NCBI GenBank assembly: GCA_030019485.1
Contig: JASEEW010000007.1
Location: forward strand, 1-22,025
Direction of reading: 5' to 3'
Source of the DNA: Thermoplasmatales archaeon
Lineage (GTDB): Archaea > Thermoplasmatota > JASEFT01 > JAUWIS01
DNA: 22,025 nucleotides
A program made the translations under genes and the position numbers. A model generated the notes under the pieces. The model worked only from the letters and a program-made list of their open reading frames with translations. It was not told the DNA's origin and did no database searches. Shown here in pieces: positions 6,478 through 13,567 of the stretch; position 1 is the first letter of the stretch, and each line of letters begins with the position of its first letter.

Positions 6478-7743
6478 TCATATAATCTTTGTAATACTAT
6501 CTATGTTCATGTATTTTTTTAGTACATCCGGAACATTAACAGAGCCATCCTCATTCTGGTAGTTTTCAAGGATGGCAGCCATTGTTCTTCCAACCGCCAT
6601 GCCTGAACCGTTCAAGGTATGCACATATTTTGCCTCCAGATGCGGTTTTTCCCTGTATTTTATTCTGTTTCTTCTTGCCTGAAAGTCTGTGCAGTTTGAA
6701 CAGGATGAAACCTCTACATATCCATTCTGACTAGGGAGCCAAGCCTCAATATCATAGGTTTTTGAGGCGGTAAAACCAAGGTCGCCTGCGCACAGATGCA
6801 TAACCCTGTAGGGTATTTTTAACAGTTTCAGGATTTCCTCAGCATCATTAACAAGTTTTTCCAGCTCATCATTTGATGTTTCAGGCTCAGTAATTTTCAC
6901 AAGTTCAACCTTGTTGAACTGATGAACCCTTATAATACCTCTCGTGTCTGCATGCCTTCCTGCCTCCCTCCTGAAACATGGTGTGTAGGAAACATACCTT
7001 TTTGGAAGTTCATCCCTTGTTAAAAACCCGTTGGAATGCAATGCTACCAGCGGTGTTTCTGCTGTTGGTATCATGTACATATTATCCTTTTCGCATTTGT
7101 AAAGGTCATCCTCAAACTTTGGCAGGTTTCCTGAGCCTACAAGGACATCTGGGTTCACAAGGAGTGGTGGAAAAACCTCTGTATATCCCTGCTTCAGATG
7201 AACATCAATCATAAAGTTTATCAGCGCCCTTTCCAGGGATGCCCCCATGCCTTTCAGTGTGTAGAAGCCCGCACCTGCGAGTTTCACACCGCTTTCAAAA
7301 TCAATAATCCCAAGTTTTTCCCCTGTTTCCCAGTGCTCCTCTGGTTTAAAATCAATCTTTCTTGGTTTGCCATATCTCCTGATTTCAACATTATCCTTTT
7401 CACTGTTTCCTGCAGGAACAGAAGAATCAGGAATATTTGGTATCATAAGGGATAGCACTCTGGTTTTTTTGGCATACTCCCTGAGTTTTTCATCAGTTGC
7501 CCTGATTTTTTCAGCAATTCCAGCCATTTTTTTGATTTTCTGCTGTTTTTCATGAGATTTTAATGTTTTAATCTCCTCAGCACCAACATTTTTTAAATGC
7601 TTCAGCTTATCTGCTTCAATCCTGAGGCGCCTCCATTCCTTATCCACACTTATAAGCTCCTCCAAAGGGGTTTTTTGCCCCCTTTTTGCTAATGAGGCTC
7701 TGACAAAATCTGTCTTTTCCCTTACGAGTTTAATATCAAGCAC
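6478..7743 (-). CDS. serS: seryl-tRNA synthetase (bacterial/eukaryotic-type)
   Basis: The 421-residue enzyme charges tRNA-Ser with serine. An N-terminal coiled-coil arm (about 30-100, rich in K, E and L) contacts the long variable arm of tRNA-Ser. The class II core has TAETP (228-232, serine pocket), motif 2 FRREAG with DTRGIIRVHQF (257-276) and motif 3 GRTMAAILENYQ (385-396). It is the common SerRS, not the rare methanogen type. The initiator is GTG at 7743 with a TATA box at 7763-7772, so the message is probably leaderless. It is the first gene of a serS-rps3ae transcription unit. Confidence 0.97.
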   Translation of the reverse strand: MLDIKLVREKTDFVRASLAKRGQKTPLEELISVDKEWRRLRIEADKLKHLKNVGAEEIKTLKSHEKQQKIKKMAGIAEKIRATDEKLREYAKKTRVLSLMIPNIPDSSVPAGNSEKDNVEIRRYGKPRKIDFKPEEHWETGEKLGIIDFESGVKLAGAGFYTLKGMGASLERALINFMIDVHLKQGYTEVFPPLLVNPDVLVGSGNLPKFEDDLYKCEKDNMYMIPTAETPLVALHSNGFLTRDELPKRYVSYTPCFRREAGRHADTRGIIRVHQFNKVELVKITEPETSNDELEKLVNDAEEILKLLKIPYRVMHLCAGDLGFTASKTYDIEAWLPSQNGYVEVSSCSNCTDFQARRNRIKYREKPHLEAKYVHTLNGSGMAVGRTMAAILENYQNEDGSVNVPDVLKKYMNIDSITKII

Positions 7744-7762
7744 AAGTAGAGATTAAACAACC

Positions 7763-7772
7763 TATTTATAAA
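7763..7772 (-). promoter_or_regulatory. TATA box of serS
   Basis: Minus-strand TTTATAAATA is 20-29 bases before the GTG start at 7743, which favours a leaderless serS transcript separate from the isc operon upstream. Confidence 0.55.
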
Positions 7773-7794
7773 CCTATCGGTTTTGTCGAAAATT

Positions 7795-7887
7795 CTAAAT
7801 AGGGGCAAACCTATACTGTTTTTGATGTTCGGGGGCTTCTTTTTCATTTTTAACACCTCCTGAAAAACCATCTCCAACCCCGAACAT
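7795..7887 (-). CDS. possible 30-codon small ORF between iscU and serS
   Basis: An ATG at 7887 opens 30 codons (MFGVGDGFSGGVKNEKEAPE and ten more residues) ending in TAG. Nothing is recognised and no Shine-Dalgarno site precedes it. Both arms of an 11-bp inverted repeat (7824-7834/7878-7888) lie within it, so the frame may be incidental. An alternative small frame starts at 7847 with GGAGGTG six bases upstream and runs to 7722 across the serS start. At most one of the two is likely real. Confidence 0.2.
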   Translation of the reverse strand: MFGVGDGFSGGVKNEKEAPEHQKQYRFAPI

Positions 7888-7888
7888 C
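7824..7888. repeat. 11-bp inverted repeat between iscU and serS
   Basis: GATGTTCGGGG (7824-7834) and CCCCGAACATC (7878-7888) are perfect complements with 43 bases between them. They lie in the 246-base gap after iscU and before the serS promoter. This could be a 3'-end structure of the isc transcript or a regulator site; nothing else in the gap is recognisable. Confidence 0.7.
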
Positions 7889-7989
7889 GCTTTTGAAAAA
7901 TCTTGTTATGATGTAGTGTTATGCGTTTCGTTGTTCATCCTCATTTATTATCTATCACCATATACCTATTATCGCCATTCCTCAGTTTC

Positions 7990-8805
7990 TCAACCTTTTT
8001 CATTTTTCCCCTTTTTGCTCAGATAGTCCTTTATAGCAGCATGCAGTGCATCGGCTGCAAGGTTTGAGCAGTGCATCTTTATAGGCGGCAGACCATCCAA
8101 CGCATCAGCAACATTGTTTCTGTTAATCTTCAGTGCCTCATCAATTGTTTTTCCTTTTGCCATCTCAGTAATCATTGAACTTGTTGCTATTGCCGCAGCG
8201 CAACCAAACGTCTTGAATTTTACATCTTCAAGCCTGTTATCTTTGATTTTTATGTATATTGTCATGAGGTCACCGCAGTTGTGTAGAGTCGCTGATTTGG
8301 AAACATAGGAGTGTGCATCCTTTATCTCAAGATTATAGACATAACCATCATACTCCGCAGTTTTTACTTGTGTTATCGGTAAATAGAGAAAATAGTGTTT
8401 ATTATTCTTTTTGGGGTAGAGCAGTGAATCCCCAATTTTAAGATCATTTGCATGGCACCAAAAGTCTATTGTTTCATCTTTGTTCTTTATGACAAAAGAT
8501 TTTGCGGCAAGGATATGATGCTCAGGTGTCACGCTAAGTTTTCCAAATTGGTTTTTTAATGTTATAATCTCACCTTTATATTTTCTTTTATGGATTGCTA
8601 TAACCTTATGATATTTTCCATCATGGGATAACACCTTGTTTCCTACATCAAGATTCTGAATCGAAATTGTATTTGGATTGCTGATTATATCTGTTTCCGG
8701 CAAAACACAAATTGGATTCCCCACAGTGCCAACACCATCTGGGTTCTCTATCTCGCCCATGTTTTTCGGATTTCTGAAATGCTCCATCATTTTTTCAGAA
8801 TACAT
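7990..8805 (-). CDS. iscU: Fe-S cluster scaffold IscU interrupted by an intein
   Basis: The 271-residue precursor consists of a 127-residue IscU split by a 144-residue intein. Joined exteins (1-32 and 177-271) give a standard scaffold: MYSEKMMEHFRNPKNMGEIE, then GNPI|CGDLM, FKTFGCAAAIATSS and KMHCSNLAADAL. The three cluster ligands are Cys177, Cys202 and Cys246 with Asp179. IscU receives persulfide sulfur from IscS and builds [2Fe-2S]/[4Fe-4S] clusters for transfer. The intein sits directly before the first ligand Cys, so the unspliced protein should be inactive. The start has GGAGG seven bases upstream, inside the end of the nucleotidyltransferase gene two bases away. It is the last gene of the cysK-iscS operon. 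Confidence 0.96.
   Translation of the reverse strand: MYSEKMMEHFRNPKNMGEIENPDGVGTVGNPICVLPETDIISNPNTISIQNLDVGNKVLSHDGKYHKVIAIHKRKYKGEIITLKNQFGKLSVTPEHHILAAKSFVIKNKDETIDFWCHANDLKIGDSLLYPKKNNKHYFLYLPITQVKTAEYDGYVYNLEIKDAHSYVSKSATLHNCGDLMTIYIKIKDNRLEDVKFKTFGCAAAIATSSMITEMAKGKTIDEALKINRNNVADALDGLPPIKMHCSNLAADALHAAIKDYLSKKGKNEKG
8278..8709 (-). other. mini-intein in IscU (protein-splicing element without homing endonuclease)
   Basis: Residues 33-176 of the precursor. It starts with the nucleophile Cys33 (CVLPETDI, block A), has a block B TxxH motif (VTPEHHILA, Thr93 and His96), a block F-like segment (YDGYVYNLEIKDAHSYVS, 152-169) and ends SATLHN (block G: His175, Asn176) before extein Cys177. All residues for the standard splicing route (Cys1, TxxH, HN, Cys+1) are present. 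The length of 144 residues leaves no room for a LAGLIDADG or HNH endonuclease. Boundaries were checked in the DNA: TGT at 8709-8707, AAC at 8280-8278, TGC at 8277-8275. Confidence 0.95.
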
Positions 8806-8807
8806 AA

Positions 8808-9245
8808 TTATTCCTCCAAGTATTTTAGGTCATCAATATCCTGCGCTCTGCCCAACTTTTTCAAAATGTCGATATGCATTTTTCTTGGAATCACACACAA
8901 TTCAACACCCTTAAATTTGATTATGGTTTTGTTTTTCCATGCATAATTAAAATCTTTAGGTTTCATATCTACAAGCATGTCTATCTTCCAGTCATTCTCA
9001 AAAGATGTTCTGCCCACACCAAGGATTTCTGTTATATTTTCAATCTCAGGATTTAATCCTAATTCTTTTAGAACAATTATTGTTTTTTTCACATTATTCC
9101 TAGTGGGCATAATGGTTATGTCTATGTCGGCAGTGGTTCTTGGCGCACCATAGAGAATACTTGCTAAACCACCCATTATAAGATACCTAATTTTGCTCTC
9201 ATTTAACTTTTTAAATATCTTCTCAAGTTTTAACAATCCTAGCAC
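8808..9245 (-). CDS. minimal nucleotidyltransferase (MNT/AbiEii-like)
   Basis: This protein of about 145 residues has the polymerase-beta-like nucleotidyltransferase fold. GGLASILYGAPRTTADIDI (25-43) gives the GG pair and the two metal-binding aspartates Asp40 and Asp42, and KIDML adds a third acidic residue (Asp89). Such proteins act as toxins, antitoxins or RNA/protein-modifying enzymes in two-gene modules; which applies here is unknown. The start may be GTG 9245 or TTG 9236; the latter has GGTG six bases upstream. It overlaps the small upstream gene by 23 bases, and its stop is two bases before iscU. It is therefore translated as part of the isc operon, an unusual place for this family. 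Confidence 0.85.
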   Translation of the reverse strand: MLGLLKLEKIFKKLNESKIRYLIMGGLASILYGAPRTTADIDITIMPTRNNVKKTIIVLKELGLNPEIENITEILGVGRTSFENDWKIDMLVDMKPKDFNYAWKNKTIIKFKGVELCVIPRKMHIDILKKLGRAQDIDDLKYLEE

Positions 9246-9363
9246 CTCTTCTAAGCATTTCTATCTGATATGCAATCTCCAGTCTTTTTTCAGGACTCAG
9301 TTTTCTGAACCATTCTGCAAGTGCTTTCCTGCTATGCCACTTTTTTTCCAATTTTTCGTTCAC
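9223..9363 (-). CDS. 46-residue partner protein of the nucleotidyltransferase
   Basis: A short charged helical protein starting at GTG 9363 (MNEKLEKKWHSRKALAEWF...) with the core LSPEKRLEIAYQIEMLRRG. Small proteins with an SPE(K/E)RL core are often encoded just before nucleotidyltransferases of the AbiEii/MNT kind. It begins 15 bases after the iscS stop and overlaps the next gene, so translation is probably coupled. Codon pattern, context and overlap support a real gene despite its size. Its likely role is as a partner or antitoxin of the nucleotidyltransferase, by inference only. Confidence 0.65.
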   Translation of the reverse strand: MNEKLEKKWHSRKALAEWFRKLSPEKRLEIAYQIEMLRRGARIVKT

Positions 9364-9378
9364 CTAAACCCTGCCTTT

Positions 9379-10590
9379 TTATTTTTTCATCTCCTTTTTC
9401 CATTTCTCAATCTCTAATGGTTTTTTCCACAGAGGAGACATCTCCCTTAAATTCCTGATAATGCCTGGCAGTACATCAATCACATATTTTACCTCATTCT
9501 CTGTGTTTCCCCTTCCAAGTGTGATGCGCAATGAGCCATGCGCCTCAATCTCATTCAGACCAATAGCAAGCAGAACATGTGATGGAAGAAGTTTCTTTGA
9601 TGAGCAGGCTGAGCCTGTTGATGCAGCAATGCCTTTTTCATCCAGACTTAGAATCAAAGACTCACCTTCTACAGCCGTGAATCTGAGATGCGCATTATTC
9701 GGCAGACGCAGGGTAGGATGACCGTTAAGATAGCTTTCCTCAATGTTCAAAACATTTTTTATGAGTTTATCCCTTAAAATTGTTAAATGCTCTGCATCCT
9801 CATTTAACCTTTTTTTTGCCAGCTCGCATGCTTTACCAAAACCAACAATATTAGGGATGTTTTCAGTGCCTGACCTAATACCTTTTTCATGCCCTCCACC
9901 ATGAATCATAGGCTCAAGTTTCACACCCTTCCTAATATATAGTGCGCCAACCCCTTTCGGACCATAAATCTTGTGTGATGATATTGAAAGTAAATCAATT
10001 TTTGTTTTTTTAACATCAACAGGTATTTTCCCAACAGATTGAACAGCATCTGAATGAAAAACAATATTGTGCTCTTTTGCAATTTTCCCTATTTCTTCAA
10101 TGTTTTGTATTGTTCCAATCTCGTTGTTAGCATGCATAACAGTGATAAGGAATGTTCCTCTGGATATAGATTTTTTTAGATTATCAAGATTCACAACACC
10201 ATATTTATCAACTGGTAAGTATTTAACCTTAAACCCTTGTAACCCCAAATATTTGCATGTTTCCATCACAGCAGGATGCTCAATAGAACTCGTGATAATA
10301 TGGGGCCCCTTGTAGTCTGTGATTTCCTCTTTCATTTTGTATGCTATCCCTTTTATCGCAAGATTGTCAGACTCTGTCCCACCTGATGTGAAAACTATTT
10401 CATCCTTATCCGCATTAATGAGTTTTGCAATGTTTTCCCTTGCTTTTTCCATTGCATCATGCGCCTCTCTGCCAAATGAATGAAGTGATGAAGGATTCCC
10501 ATATTTTTCTGTGGAAAAAGGGAGCATCTCTTTTACAACGTCTTTATCCACCGGCGTTGTTGATGCGCAGTCCATATATATTTTTCTCAT
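9379..10590 (-). CDS. iscS: cysteine desulfurase IscS/NifS
   Basis: The 403-residue PLP enzyme removes sulfur from cysteine as a Cys persulfide and passes it to IscU and other acceptors. Visible are YMDCASTTP at the N-terminus, TSGGTESDNLAIKG (68-81), His105 stacking on PLP, Asp181 and Gln184, the Schiff-base Lys207 in SSHKIYGPKG, and the catalytic Cys329 in STGSACSSKKLLPSHVL. The mobile loop around Cys329 has the long IscS/NifS-type form, not the SufS type. The first motif has Cys8 where most relatives have His. The gene overlaps cysK by four bases (ATGA), so coupled translation is expected. Confidence 0.97.
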   Translation of the reverse strand: MRKIYMDCASTTPVDKDVVKEMLPFSTEKYGNPSSLHSFGREAHDAMEKARENIAKLINADKDEIVFTSGGTESDNLAIKGIAYKMKEEITDYKGPHIITSSIEHPAVMETCKYLGLQGFKVKYLPVDKYGVVNLDNLKKSISRGTFLITVMHANNEIGTIQNIEEIGKIAKEHNIVFHSDAVQSVGKIPVDVKKTKIDLLSISSHKIYGPKGVGALYIRKGVKLEPMIHGGGHEKGIRSGTENIPNIVGFGKACELAKKRLNEDAEHLTILRDKLIKNVLNIEESYLNGHPTLRLPNNAHLRFTAVEGESLILSLDEKGIAASTGSACSSKKLLPSHVLLAIGLNEIEAHGSLRITLGRGNTENEVKYVIDVLPGIIRNLREMSPLWKKPLEIEKWKKEMKK

Positions 10591-11588
10591 ACTGCATCCC
10601 CTTTGTTCTTTATTATCTTCTCAAGTATTTTAATGTATTCCTCTGAAATCTCAGAAGGTTTTTCAGATGAAAGAACGCATTTTAGGCATTTTTCGGCATC
10701 AAACAGGCATGTTGTTAAATATTTTTCACCACCGTCAGGCAGCATCACAGCAATCAACCCCTTTTTCATCTTTTTTGCTTTTTGCAGTGCAACGTACATC
10801 GCTGCACCAGAGCTCATGCCTGAAAATATTCCCTCCCTGATACCAAGCAGTCTTGCAGTCTCAAAGGCATCCTCATCCCTGACATTGATTTTTTCATCAA
10901 TCCTTGAAAGCTCATATATCCCAGGAATAATGCTCTCACCCATGTTTTTCAGCCCCTGAATCCTATGATCAGGATAAGGTTCAACACCCACAATTTTTAT
11001 ATCCGGTTTGAGTTCTTTGAGCCTTCTTGAAACACCCATAAGCGTCCCTGTTGTTCCCATCCCTGCAACAAACATTGTTATCTTTCCATCTGTTGCATCC
11101 CATATTTCTTTTGCGGTTGTTTCATAATGTGCAAGCCAGTTGTATTTGTTGTCATACTGGTCTGACATAAAATATTTCTTGTCTTCACCCATTTTTTTTG
11201 CTGTGCTTATGGCACCATCCATCCCATCCCTACCTGGCGTGAAAACAATCTCAGCACCAAGTGCGGTAAGCATTCTTATTCTCTCCATGCTCACATTATC
11301 AGGCATAACAAGTTTTAATCTGTATCCTTTCACAGCGCAGACCATTGCAAGCCCAAGCCCTGTGTTCCCTGATGTTGCCTCCAGAATAACTGTGTCTTTT
11401 GAGATTTTTCCTTCCTTCTCAGCATGCTCAATCATGCTTTTTGCGATTCTGTCCTTCACAGAGCCCATAGGGTTTGTTTTCTCCAGTTTCCCGTAAACCT
11501 CAACATTTTTGTTAGTATTCATTTTGTTTATTTTAACAAGCGGTGTATCACCAACAATGCCCAGTATTGTGTTTGCTTTTTTCGACAT
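10587..11588 (-). CDS. cysK: PLP-dependent cysteine synthase family enzyme
   Basis: The 333-residue fold-type II PLP enzyme probably makes cysteine from O-acetylserine or O-phosphoserine and sulfide. It has PMGSVKDR with Lys45 as the PLP lysine, the substrate loop TSGNTG (72-77), the phosphate-binding GTTGT (178-182) and SGMSSGAAM (256-264). Relatives include cystathionine beta-synthase, so the exact substrate is uncertain. Past the core, a tail carries three cysteines (Cys294, Cys301, Cys304, the last two as CLKC) and a helical end. It is the first gene of the leftward operon cysK-iscS-small protein-nucleotidyltransferase-iscU, supplying the cysteine that IscS consumes. A weak Shine-Dalgarno-like AGGGATAGGAT precedes the ATG. 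Confidence 0.94.
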   Translation of the reverse strand: MSKKANTILGIVGDTPLVKINKMNTNKNVEVYGKLEKTNPMGSVKDRIAKSMIEHAEKEGKISKDTVILEATSGNTGLGLAMVCAVKGYRLKLVMPDNVSMERIRMLTALGAEIVFTPGRDGMDGAISTAKKMGEDKKYFMSDQYDNKYNWLAHYETTAKEIWDATDGKITMFVAGMGTTGTLMGVSRRLKELKPDIKIVGVEPYPDHRIQGLKNMGESIIPGIYELSRIDEKINVRDEDAFETARLLGIREGIFSGMSSGAAMYVALQKAKKMKKGLIAVMLPDGGEKYLTTCLFDAEKCLKCVLSSEKPSEISEEYIKILEKIIKNKGDAV

Positions 11589-11640
11589 ATCCTATCCCTA
11601 CATTGATTTGTCTGCTCTAAAAACTTTTGCAAATATTATG

Positions 11641-11702
11641 TAAATAAATTATAAAAAATCAGTATTCCCTTGATTTCGTAAACTATTAATACAATTATAA
11701 AT
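11641..11702. promoter_or_regulatory. divergent promoter region of the two sulfur operons
   Basis: In the 139-base gap, TTATAAAT at 11695-11702 lies 26 bases before the GTG at 11728 of the rightward operon. On the minus strand, an AT-rich TATA candidate (TTTTTTATAATTTATTTA, about 11641-11658) would give the cysK transcript a short leader. The two boxes are about 40 bases apart, so a single regulator bound between them could control both operons. Confidence 0.45.
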
Positions 11703-11727
11703 CATACAGGAATACAAAACACGCTTT

Positions 11728-12759
11728 GTGATTGAAATGGGTAATCATAAAAAAGAAACGGAAAGATACAGCAGACACATACTCCTTAAGGAAATAGGGG
11801 AAGAAGGACAGGTTAAACTATCAAAAAGTTCTGTGGTTATCATAGGATGCGGTGCCTTAGGCAATACTATAGCAAACAATTTGGTCAGAGCAGGGATTGG
11901 AGAAATAAAAATTATAGACAGGGATATTATAGAAATGAATAACCTGCAGAGACAAATTCTATTTGACGAAGAGGATCTTGGATTACCAAAAGCATGGGCG
12001 GCTGTAAAAAAGTTGCAAAAAGTAAACTCAAAAATTAAAATCAAAGCAGTTGTGGAAGATTTGAATAATACTAATATTGAAGGAATTATTAAAGGTGCTG
12101 ATTTAGTGATTGACGGCACAGACAACATGGAAACAAGATTCTTGATAAACGATGCCTGTATAAAACACAAGATTCCGTGGATTTATGGTGGGGCGATTGG
12201 TACCCATGGTATGAGCATGAGTATAATCCCTAATAATACGCCTTGCTTCAGATGTGTTTTTCAGGTTCTCCCAGAACCTGGTGTGTTACCTACATGCGAT
12301 ATATCCGGTGTGTTAAACACAATACCATCAATCATCGCATCTATTGAGAGTACAGAGGCATTGAAAATTTTGCTTGGAAAAAGTATCAACAATAATCTGT
12401 TAATTTATGATGTCTGGGCACATGATTTTCAATCAGTAAAAATTAAGAAGAACAATGAATGTGAATGCTGTGTTAAACACAATTTTGAGTTTCTAAACGC
12501 AGAGAAAAAAACACGAATCACCTTGCTGTGCGGTGAGAATGCTGTGCAGATTACGCCCACCAAAACCGGCATATTATCGTTTGAGTCACTTGCCCAGAAA
12601 CTTCAGAAATCCGGGAATGTGAAAATGAGCAGAATTATTCTTAGATTCACTGTGGATTCCTATCAAATCAATATTTTTAAAAGCGGGCGTGCAATCGTTT
12701 ATGGAACAAACGATGAGAAAACAGCAAAATCATTGTATGCAAAATATGTGGGGCTATAG
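11728..12759 (+). CDS. E1-like adenylyltransferase (HesA/MoeB/ThiF family)
   Basis: The 343-residue enzyme adenylates the C-terminal glycine of a ubiquitin-like sulfur carrier (ThiS, MoaD or SAMP type). It has the ATP-binding GCGALGN (40-46), the MNNLQRQ segment (70-76, Arg finger), DGTDN (129-133), zinc cysteines CFRC (173-176) and CECC (245-248), and the candidate catalytic Cys190 in LPTCDISGV. Residues about 257-343 form an extra domain (LLCGENAVQI, then FKSGRAIVYGT) shared with longer archaeal and bacterial MoeB-like proteins. GTG 11728 suits the TATA spacing; ATG 11737 is an alternative. It is first in an operon with LarE and PP-loop genes. No sulfur-carrier gene is visible nearby. Confidence 0.93.
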   Translation: MIEMGNHKKETERYSRHILLKEIGEEGQVKLSKSSVVIIGCGALGNTIANNLVRAGIGEIKIIDRDIIEMNNLQRQILFDEEDLGLPKAWAAVKKLQKVNSKIKIKAVVEDLNNTNIEGIIKGADLVIDGTDNMETRFLINDACIKHKIPWIYGGAIGTHGMSMSIIPNNTPCFRCVFQVLPEPGVLPTCDISGVLNTIPSIIASIESTEALKILLGKSINNNLLIYDVWAHDFQSVKIKKNNECECCVKHNFEFLNAEKKTRITLLCGENAVQITPTKTGILSFESLAQKLQKSGNVKMSRIILRFTVDSYQINIFKSGRAIVYGTNDEKTAKSLYAKYVGL

Positions 12760-12760
12760 A

Positions 12761-13567
12761 ATGAAGAAAAATAGTATTATGAAAAAATATGAGAAACTAA
12801 AACAGGCAGTAAAAGAAAAAAATAAAATTTTGATAGCATTTTCAGGTGGAGTGGACAGTTCATTGGTTGCGAAAATTGCATATGATGTACTTGGAAAGAA
12901 AGCTCTTGCAATAACCTTAACCTCCGAGACGTTTTCTAAAAGGGAATTGAAAAATGCAAAAAGAATTGCGAAAGAAATTGGCATACCTCATAAAACTGTA
13001 AAATCATCAGAACTACATAATGATAAGTTCGTAAAAAATCCTGAGAATAGATGTTACTATTGTAAGAAAGAGGAGGCTTTAATTCTAAAAAGAATAGCAA
13101 ATGAAAAGGGAATAAAGTATATTGCAGATGGTGTAAATCTTTCAGATTTTAATGAACATAGGCCTGGTATAAAGGCACTTAATGAACAATGTTTTATTCA
13201 CCCACTTGTTGAGGCAGGAATTAAAAAAAGGGATGTTAAAAATTTAGCAAAAACAGTGGGTTTATCAAACTGGGATATGAGTTCTACAACCTGCATAGCA
13301 TCAAGAATTCCCTACAATGAAAAAATCACGAAAGAGAAACTGAAAAGAATTGAGGATGCAGAATCATTCATTCTTTCCTTAGGGTTTAAACAGGTGAGGG
13401 TGAGATGCCATGAAAAACTTGCAAGGATAGAAGTAAACAAAAATGAAATAGAAAAAATTATTGGATGGAAATCAAGAATAGTAAGAAAATTAAAAGAAAC
13501 TGGTTTCAAGTATGTAACACTGGACTTGGAAGGATACCGGTCTGGAAGTATGGATGAGGTATTATGA
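12761..13567 (+). CDS. larE: LarE-type ATP-dependent sulfur transferase
   Basis: A PP-loop pyrophosphatase of about 268 residues, with SGGVDSS (28-34) binding ATP. LarE donates sulfur to the pyridinium dithiocarboxylate precursor of the nickel-pincer cofactor of lactate racemase. Here Cys98 and Cys101 (RCYYC) plus Cys178 (TTCIASRIPY) form the three-Cys set found in Fe-S-dependent LarE relatives, in contrast to single-Cys sacrificial LarE. That would allow catalytic sulfur transfer from a [4Fe-4S] cluster, an inference from known families. The start follows the E1 gene stop by one base; ATG 12779 is an alternative. LarB, LarC and a racemase gene are absent from the window, so its target may be different. 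The end overlaps the next gene by four bases (ATGA). Confidence 0.9.
   Translation: MKKNSIMKKYEKLKQAVKEKNKILIAFSGGVDSSLVAKIAYDVLGKKALAITLTSETFSKRELKNAKRIAKEIGIPHKTVKSSELHNDKFVKNPENRCYYCKKEEALILKRIANEKGIKYIADGVNLSDFNEHRPGIKALNEQCFIHPLVEAGIKKRDVKNLAKTVGLSNWDMSSTTCIASRIPYNEKITKEKLKRIEDAESFILSLGFKQVRVRCHEKLARIEVNKNEIEKIIGWKSRIVRKLKETGFKYVTLDLEGYRSGSMDEVL

Noticed and set aside
7722..7847. 41-codon frame with a strong GGAGGTG site ahead of serS
   Set aside because: It crosses the serS TATA box and start codon, and its predicted peptide has no recognisable features; kept only as a possibility in the findings.
12689..12760. N-terminal extension of the LarE frame to 12689
   Set aside because: It would overlap the E1 gene by 71 bases; the ATG at 12761 right after that gene's stop matches the family start.
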